Source: Didymodactylos carnosus
Lineage: Eukaryota; Rotifera; Eurotatoria; Philodinida; Philodinidae
Length of the DNA stretch: 26,456 bases
NCBI GenBank assembly: GCA_905250885.1
Contig: CAJNOQ010002077.1
Location: forward strand, 1-26,456
Reading direction: 5' to 3'
Positions 20,647 to 26,456 of the stretch are shown piece after piece. A program made the translations under genes and the position numbers. The notes below the pieces were generated by a model. That model saw only the letters and a list, made by a program, of their open reading frames with translations, searched no databases and had not been told where the DNA came from. Numbering within the stretch: the stretch's first letter is position 1; every line of letters begins with the position of its first letter.

Positions 20647-22071
20647 GGACGGGAGCGCATTAGAGCGAGAATGGGCCCACTTGTATTTTTTCGAAAAGTC
20701 CGAATTTATTAGAAAAGTCACATTTCTATTATTCTGTCATTCCTTAACGAAAAAAGTGAAAAAAGGGTGAAAAAAACTTTTATCATATCTTCACTACTAT
20801 TTGTTAATAAATGGCACATCAAAACTTTTATATGGTCACATACTTAATGGGATACAGATTCACAAAATTTTAATTTTTTTGTGTACTTAAAAGTCAGTTT
20901 GCATCTCAGTTTATATATATTTCGATAGAGCATGAAATTCTCTACAAGATGGCTGATTCATTTTTACGATTTGTTTTAGACCCGATTTTTCTTATGGACC
21001 AGAAGTAAACCGATTAGGGAAAAATACGACATACTTCAGTTTTTACTATTTCTTACACTAGTAAAGAACCACGTACATTTTATGTCATATAACATTTTCA
21101 AGCTTCTCGAATTTTCTACAGTGTAAGCTACGTATGATATCTTAATCAGTAAGTTCAGTCCCTGTAGTCTTAAGAGTGATATCAATTTTGCTAGGAGTCT
21201 CTAGACTGGTATCAGGTGACCTAGGATAACCTCTAAGGTAAAGGAAAACATAGGTTATCGACCATACTGAATCTTGTAGCAATGTTTTTTTCCAGGAAAA
21301 GATATGTAAACCTAGTGAAACTGATTTTTGAGCAGAGATGGGCAAGTCACGACTTTTTCAGTCACAGTTAAGTTTCAGTCTTTTTTTTTGAAAATCATCA
21401 GTCTCAGTATCAAAAAAAAACCATCAGCCGTGACTCAGTCTCAGTCACGACTTAGACTTGCCCATCTCTGATTTTGAGGAAAATCTAGCAATTCAGCTAT
21501 AACTAACTATACAAAAGTAAAATACTCCAGTCTCCCTCAAAATCCAACCAAACCGCTTAGAATTCTTAGGATATAATCAGAAGAGTAGATTTTATTAGTT
21601 AGAATAACAGAACAACTCTAAAATAATATATTCTCTTACGATAGATTGCTAGAAAACCTCTAAAAATACCAGTAATGGAAAAATAGACGTTATTACTTTT
21701 CTAACTCTATCAACATGTAAATCAAGGAAAAGAAAGTATTTTCTGAGTGTTTCAAGCGGTTTGGCAGTAAAAGTTATATATTATAGCAGTGAAGATATGA
21801 TTTGGATGTCTTTTAATTCAATGTTTCATTTTCTATCTAGCAGTGGTCCAATGAATCTTGTCTACTTTTTTAGTCAAGAGAAATAATTAAATGACTAGTT
21901 GGATGGGGCAGCAAGATGATGACGATGGAAAAAAGTTTTTTTCACCCTTTTTTCACTTTTTTCGTTAAGGAATGACAGAGAATCATAGAAATGTGACTTT
22001 TCTAATAAATTCGATCATTGAAAATGAAAAAATACAAGTGGGCCTATTTTCGCTCTAATGTGCTCCCATCC
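20647..22071. mobile_element. Long-TIR non-autonomous DNA transposon, ~1.4 kb
   Basis: Left terminal repeat 20647-20778 and right terminal repeat 21931-22071 are inverted copies about 130-140 bp long. The ends read GGACGGGAGCGCATTAGAGC and, inverted, GGATGGGAGCACATTAGAGC. The inner part reads CTTTTCACTTTTTTCGTTAAGGAATGACAG in one direction and its complement in the other. A further short pairing (ATCATATCTTCACT, near 20780 and 21785) suggests the arms once reached deeper, with extra bases in the right arm. Flanks TTAGTACAAT and TTAGCATAAT might be an imperfect ~10-bp duplication, which with long TIRs would hint at a Mutator-type element, but this is weak. No transposase frame is present. Confidence 0.75.
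21333..21470. mobile_element. Nested 138-bp hAT-type MITE
   Basis: The unit begins CAGAGATGGGCAAGTC and ends GACTTGCCCATCTCTG, perfect inverted termini of the CAG...CTG hAT form. It is flanked by TTTTTGAG (21325-21332) and ATTTTGAG (21471-21478), a 7-of-8 match consistent with an aged 8-bp target duplication. The interior repeats GTCTCAGTCAC-like words on both strands, so the whole unit can fold into a hairpin. It lies inside the 20647-22071 element and so inserted later. Confidence 0.8.
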
Positions 22072-22621
22072 TTTAGCATAATTTTTAAAAAGTAACTACT
22101 ACATTATCTTTAGTTTTGTTTTATCCTTTTACTTTTCTTCCATCTGCATCAGTTTTACTTTTAGAAAGCCAACGTATTTCTAGAGTGTATAATTTGTAGT
22201 AACTTCGACTAAATCGAGCATGATGCAAGAGTACTTGAAACTTACTCGTTAAAAATCAATAGTGCAATTCAATAGTCTATTATTCTATCGCACTGTATAA
22301 AGTAAGTTCCGTTTTTATTAGCTTTCACACAAAAATACAATAATAATGAATCCATCAAAAAACCTACATATTTCTACCACTTTTTAATAAGCACCATTTT
22401 AATCAGGATCACTTCTCTCGTAGACTAACGAACCGAATTGATTAATATATAAACTATTAATTTTATAACTGGTAAAGATCGAATGAAGATAATAAAATAT
22501 TTTCTCGTTTTAGATTTAACTCAATTAATAAGCAACCTATAGCCCCATATTACTCCATGATTTAAAAAAAAGTGTTTTCTTTTACACTATTAGTATTTGA
22601 ATTTAGCAACACGTTGTAAGC
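22072..22621. other. Upstream region of the GT61-like gene
   Basis: This is AT-rich noncoding DNA. TATATAAA at 22446-22453 lies about 170 nt before the start codon and is a possible TATA box. A pyrimidine-rich run ending TTTTAG near 22513 could be a splice acceptor for a 5' untranslated exon, but no partner donor can be assigned. Confidence 0.3.
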
Positions 22622-24097
22622 ATGATTCTATTCAAACGCTTAAGAACCTTAGTATTTTTCTGTTTAGTATTATTATTAATATTGTTAGTGTTCTGTTTTC
22701 GTTTAATAATTCAAAAACCATTAAAATTGACAACAAATGATGTTTATGAATATATCGATGATGTGAAAGATATATCTATTTTTGCTACTGATAATTATCA
22801 TGGTCCATATAATATTTCTAAAACTATTTCATTTAAAAATATGAAGTCATGGCTTGTTCTTTATTGTATAACACATTTATTTGATTATCGATGGTTTGAA
22901 ACGGGGGCATACGAATGGCATTTACAACGGATGTATGCGTTAAATAACAATAAAAAATTAACTACTGGAATAAAATCAAAAATTTTTGTTAATGATATTT
23001 TAACATATTTAAATCATCATCTTGAACAAGGTGTGATTATTGATAGTGCTCAACATTTATTTAATCCATTATTTCACCCGATGCCTCAAACAGGTTCATC
23101 ACTAGATTATACTTGTACGGAAATGAAGTTAACCGACAGCTATTTACCATGTAAAACAAGAAGACCAGAAATTGTTAGTTTATCTAGTTTGACAACAACT
23201 TACACATTAACAGCTGGAATATACGATGCTTTTATCGATACATGTGGTACAATTTACACACAAATAGCTCAATTTCTAAAACGCGATTGTTCTAATTCAG
23301 TGATAACAACGAAAACTAGTCATTATAATGAACTTATTAATGTGATTAATGTCCATATGACAAATCCTACTTGTTTTGTAGTACAAATTTTACCAAAAAT
23401 CATTCGACTACTTGCTGTAACACCCGAAAGTGCCTTACTATTATTACCATCAAACGTTAAAATTATAGAAGAATATGTCAATGTGTTAATTGAGCGAGGT
23501 TTAATTGATAAAAATCGAACACGATTAATTAACTATGAATCAAATAAAATTTATCATGCAAATGTTGTTTACCATTCTGAAAATGCACCGTATACTACTA
23601 TCTTAGAACAATATCGCTATCATCGATCAGATATGCAACTATTACATCGAACATTGTCGAATGTTTTAGTTCAGAAAAGTCGAGATTTAATTATTATTAT
23701 TAAAAGTCATACAAAAGTAGTAAGTAATTATAACAATTTAATACAAACAATAAATCAAGTAATTTTACCTGGAAATTTTGATTATTTAAAAATACAAGAA
23801 TTTATAGCGAATGAAGGACATATTAATGAACATATTAAACAATTTCAACGAGCTCGTATTGTTATTGGAATACATGGTGATGAGTTAGTCAATATTATTT
23901 ACTGTAAACCAGGCATACATGTAATTGAAATTGGTCATGAACAAATGTCAGATGTATATTTTCAAATAGCTACACATTCTAATCATAAATATTGGTTAGC
24001 AATAGGACATAAAGAGACTGAGGAAAAAATATTTGTTGATACTGCAGATATTAGAAACATATTGTTAAAATTATACAGTGAAATTGACAATAGATAA
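22622..24097 (+). CDS. GT61 (DUF563)-type glycosyltransferase, intronless, 491 aa
   Basis: A single uninterrupted frame. Residues 1-9 are basic (FKRLRT) and ~10-30 form one hydrophobic segment, giving a type II, Golgi/ER-like membrane anchor with the rest lumenal. The C-terminal half carries the hallmark I know from GT61: ARIVIGIHGDELVNIIYC followed by KPGIHVIEIGH (from about residue 410), the counterpart of the usual GxHGAGLxN...PGxxVIEL. GT61 enzymes include plant xylosyl/arabinosyltransferases and animal EOGT; donor and acceptor cannot be told here. The usual GAG is GDE in this protein, and the upstream Arg-rich strand reads IIIIKSHTKVVSNYNNL with lysines where arginines are common, so activity is uncertain. 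Lack of introns contrasts with the eight- and ten-exon neighbours and could reflect retroposition or horizontal origin. The first ATG of the frame precedes the signal anchor, supporting this start. Confidence 0.75.
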   Translation: MILFKRLRTLVFFCLVLLLILLVFCFRLIIQKPLKLTTNDVYEYIDDVKDISIFATDNYHGPYNISKTISFKNMKSWLVLYCITHLFDYRWFETGAYEWHLQRMYALNNNKKLTTGIKSKIFVNDILTYLNHHLEQGVIIDSAQHLFNPLFHPMPQTGSSLDYTCTEMKLTDSYLPCKTRRPEIVSLSSLTTTYTLTAGIYDAFIDTCGTIYTQIAQFLKRDCSNSVITTKTSHYNELINVINVHMTNPTCFVVQILPKIIRLLAVTPESALLLLPSNVKIIEEYVNVLIERGLIDKNRTRLINYESNKIYHANVVYHSENAPYTTILEQYRYHRSDMQLLHRTLSNVLVQKSRDLIIIIKSHTKVVSNYNNLIQTINQVILPGNFDYLKIQEFIANEGHINEHIKQFQRARIVIGIHGDELVNIIYCKPGIHVIEIGHEQMSDVYFQIATHSNHKYWLAIGHKETEEKIFVDTADIRNILLKLYSEIDNR

Positions 24098-26149
24098 TAG
24101 TTAAAAATTGTGACAAAATGGATTCATAATTTATTCTTACATTATGATCAACGAACATGAATGTGTTTATCAACAAAGATTTGATGAAACATATTTCCAT
24201 TTGTTATTTTTAGAGCAATGGTGATGATTTAAGAATACGTAGGTGTCTGATAACTGAAAACATATGATATTGAAGTAAGCAGTATTATTTCAAGAAATAT
24301 AAATTCCATTATAATATTTTGAAACATGAACTATGGATAAGATACAAAGTCATTATTTTACAAATTGAGACTTGAATAGATGAATTCAATTTTGCAGTAA
24401 ACTGCAAAATATAAACTCATTAGTTAAAGACTTAATGTTAATTTTTCTGGAGTTTTTTATTTTTCGATATATAAACTCTTTAGATTCAAATTTGTTTTCT
24501 CAATTATATGATATACATGAAAGAACAGAAAATAACACTTATACCATGGTTAAATAGTAAACGCAGATAAAAGCGTGGTTAGAAATGTTCACATTAAATT
24601 TCGATAAGGATATGTAAAATATTATATAAAAAAAAACACAACAATAGATGATATTTTTTTTTTGTTCAGTTCATATCTAATAAATACATTTATATTTTAT
24701 TTGACAACAAAATTGTGGGAAAAAACACGAATGAAAACAAATAACAATGATCTTTACGGAGGTTTTATTACAACTAGAAAAAGACAAGAAAAAAAATATA
24801 TAGAAGAATTAATCGAGAATACATGGAAATGAAGAAACAAACAAATTTTACCTCACTGAAAAAATAATTTCCTGATGGCTGTGTTTCATGATGAATAGCT
24901 ATGGAAGTACCCTGATTTAAATAAAACTTTTCCTTTTCTCTAGTTTAAATTATAAAATCACTCTATGTCTGATACCCAAGTTTTTACTGGCTTATCAGGA
25001 GCTACTATCAAATCATGAATAAATCAAATTAATTTAGTATTTCAATAATTTATGAGTCAGGCAGGAATAATGACTTTTATTATGAAACAATAAACAGGAT
25101 CACTGTTAGAATCGAACAAAGGAGTTTGAAAATTATATATAGCAGAAAAACGAGTATTATATGAAAAAATTACCCTATCTACGGAATAATGTTACCATCT
25201 CTCACGATAAGAAACACAAAAAACAACAGTTTTATTGTATTTTTCTGAGTATTTTGTAATTCCTCACCATAGCATAGTTTTCAACTAGAAGAGCATGAAA
25301 AAAAAAATTCTGTGGCACGCCAATTGAAGACACAAGTGAATTACACAGTTACACAAAAAAAACACACAACCTCAATATTAAGTTTATAATTAAGTTCACC
25401 GTCGAATAAGAAGCTATTTGTTACAAACGTAAGATGACAGACAGATGTAAGAATTAAATGCCTGTTATCTGTTACTGGTTGTCAATGTACTTCGCATTTT
25501 ATATAGAGAGGGTTTACTAAAACTAAAAAAAATTAAGAAGTTTAGATTTTGCATATCCAAAATCATACATAGGCACCAACATAAAATGTACATAAGCACG
25601 ATCAGCATACAGAAATCGCTGTACAACATTTATGCTTTTGCTCATAGAGCTAAAAAACTAAACTCACTGACTTCCGATTTCAACCTTCCGAGAAAAAAAA
25701 GACAGAGAAGACAAGCTTTTTAATAAAAGAATTTGAAGTGAGGAAAAGAAGAATGCAATTTTGGAAATCACTGCGATATCTCTATTTTAGGCTAACATGT
25801 GACATATTTAGCATTACCGCACGCTGTTACATCTGTAAAAAGTTTTTATTCAAAAGATGTCAATTAGCATCGATCTTCGACATTCAAGTCATTGTTCAAC
25901 TTTGCTGTTATTCTAGATATGATATACTATTTAAGATCTAAAGTGTATTGTTCTTTGTGTCTAAGAGACATATCACAAGAGAGCCTTATAGGCGAATTTC
26001 TAACAGATGTCTCCTGTCTAAAATATTTCATATCTGATTCATAAATAGGCTATGAAAAACTGACCTTAAAAACATTCTTTCTGACATGTCCATTGTCGCT
26101 TTTTTTACCATGAGTAACAAATATTTTATTGAATCAGAGCGGTCCCAAC
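24098..26149. other. AT-rich intergenic stretch
   Basis: No gene could be supported. The 67-residue frame at 25738-25941 (plus) is basic and aromatic-rich with no recognisable domain and no exon partners. A small perfect hairpin (TTTTGCAGT/ACTGCAAAA) lies near 24393-24412. Many A runs are present. Confidence 0.4.
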
Positions 26150-26456
26150 TAGGCATGTACCAGTTATTAACTGGTGTTGGGGCATCCGGAAGAATTGCTA
26201 CAAATCAGTTATCACGATTCTGTCAGAGCTGCAAAACATCTAATTTTGTAGAAAAATGTTTGCTCTACAAAATGCATTTGTTAAAAGAATTCCAGAATCA
26301 TTTCTTAGAAAACTTAGAGCATTCTAAAAGGTACTAAATCACGGAAAATTAACTGTTCGAACAGTTAATTTTCCGTGATTTAATGTATTTTTGAATACTC
26401 CGAGTTTTCTAAGAAATGATTCTGGAATTCTTTTAACAAATGCATTTTGTAGCGCA
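26150..26456. mobile_element. Palindromic element cut by the window end
   Basis: Bases ~26262-26358 are followed by their inverted copy at 26359-26456, meeting with no spacer at AACTGTTCGAACAGTT. Matched words include CTACAAAATGCATTTGTT, AAAGAATTCCAGAATCATTT and AAATCACGGAAAATTAACTG. About 110 bp to the left, TAGGCATGTACCAGTTATTAACTGGT resembles the terminus of the 19710-20442 element (TAGGTATGCACCAGTACC), so the element may begin at 26150 and be hAT-like. The right end lies outside the window. The frame at 26086-26337 is incidental. Confidence 0.6.

Noticed and set aside
24393-24412. Short perfect hairpin TTTTGCAGT/ACTGCAAAA
   Set aside because: Nine-base stems are expected by chance in this much AT-rich sequence, and no RNA gene context is visible.
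26351-26366. GTTCGA-like T-loop of a tRNA
   Set aside because: The motif is the centre of a long palindrome, and no cloverleaf can be drawn around it.

Overview
This is eukaryotic nuclear DNA, most likely from a small invertebrate. It is strongly AT-rich. Its genes are split by short GT-AG introns, mostly 50-90 bp, and the spaces between genes hold inverted-repeat transposons and one dead LINE. A bdelloid rotifer fits this style, but that is an inference; no marker gene in the window fixes the species. I see no rRNA, tRNA, CRISPR array, prophage or operon-like cluster.

Layout. Bases 1-1396 are AT-rich with nothing recognised. Bases 1397-3781 (minus) hold an eight-exon F-box gene that I recognise as FBXO33-like, a substrate receptor of an SCF ubiquitin ligase. 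The last exon is found only by splicing, and reading through its donor gives a shorter product. Bases 3782-12268 hold no gene I can support. They contain two foldback (inverted-repeat) elements and several blocks of degenerate, self-similar short words. Bases 12269-15273 (minus) hold a ten-exon neprilysin/ECE-type (M13) type II membrane protein that has lost its zinc-binding and catalytic residues. Its fifth exon is interrupted by stop codons unless an extra intron is spliced out.

Bases ~15906-18448 (plus) are a 5'-truncated, frameshifted non-LTR retrotransposon. It keeps the YADD reverse-transcriptase motif and a C-terminal Cys/His cluster, and ends with AATAAA plus an A run. Bases 18804-22071 are a cluster of non-autonomous DNA transposons: a 450-bp element with short terminal repeats, a 733-bp hAT-like foldback with an 8-bp target duplication, and a 1.4-kb long-TIR element with a 138-bp hAT-type MITE nested inside it. 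Bases 22622-24097 (plus) hold an intact, intronless 491-residue type II membrane glycosyltransferase of the GT61 (DUF563) type. After an AT-rich stretch, the window ends inside another palindromic element.

The three host genes share no evident pathway: ubiquitin-ligase adaptor, inactive cell-surface peptidase homologue and secretory-pathway glycosyltransferase. The most notable biology is the coordinated loss of all catalytic motifs in the M13 protein, the alternative 3' ends of the FBXO33-like gene, and the density and nesting of palindromic elements. I did not find a convincing new multi-gene system.
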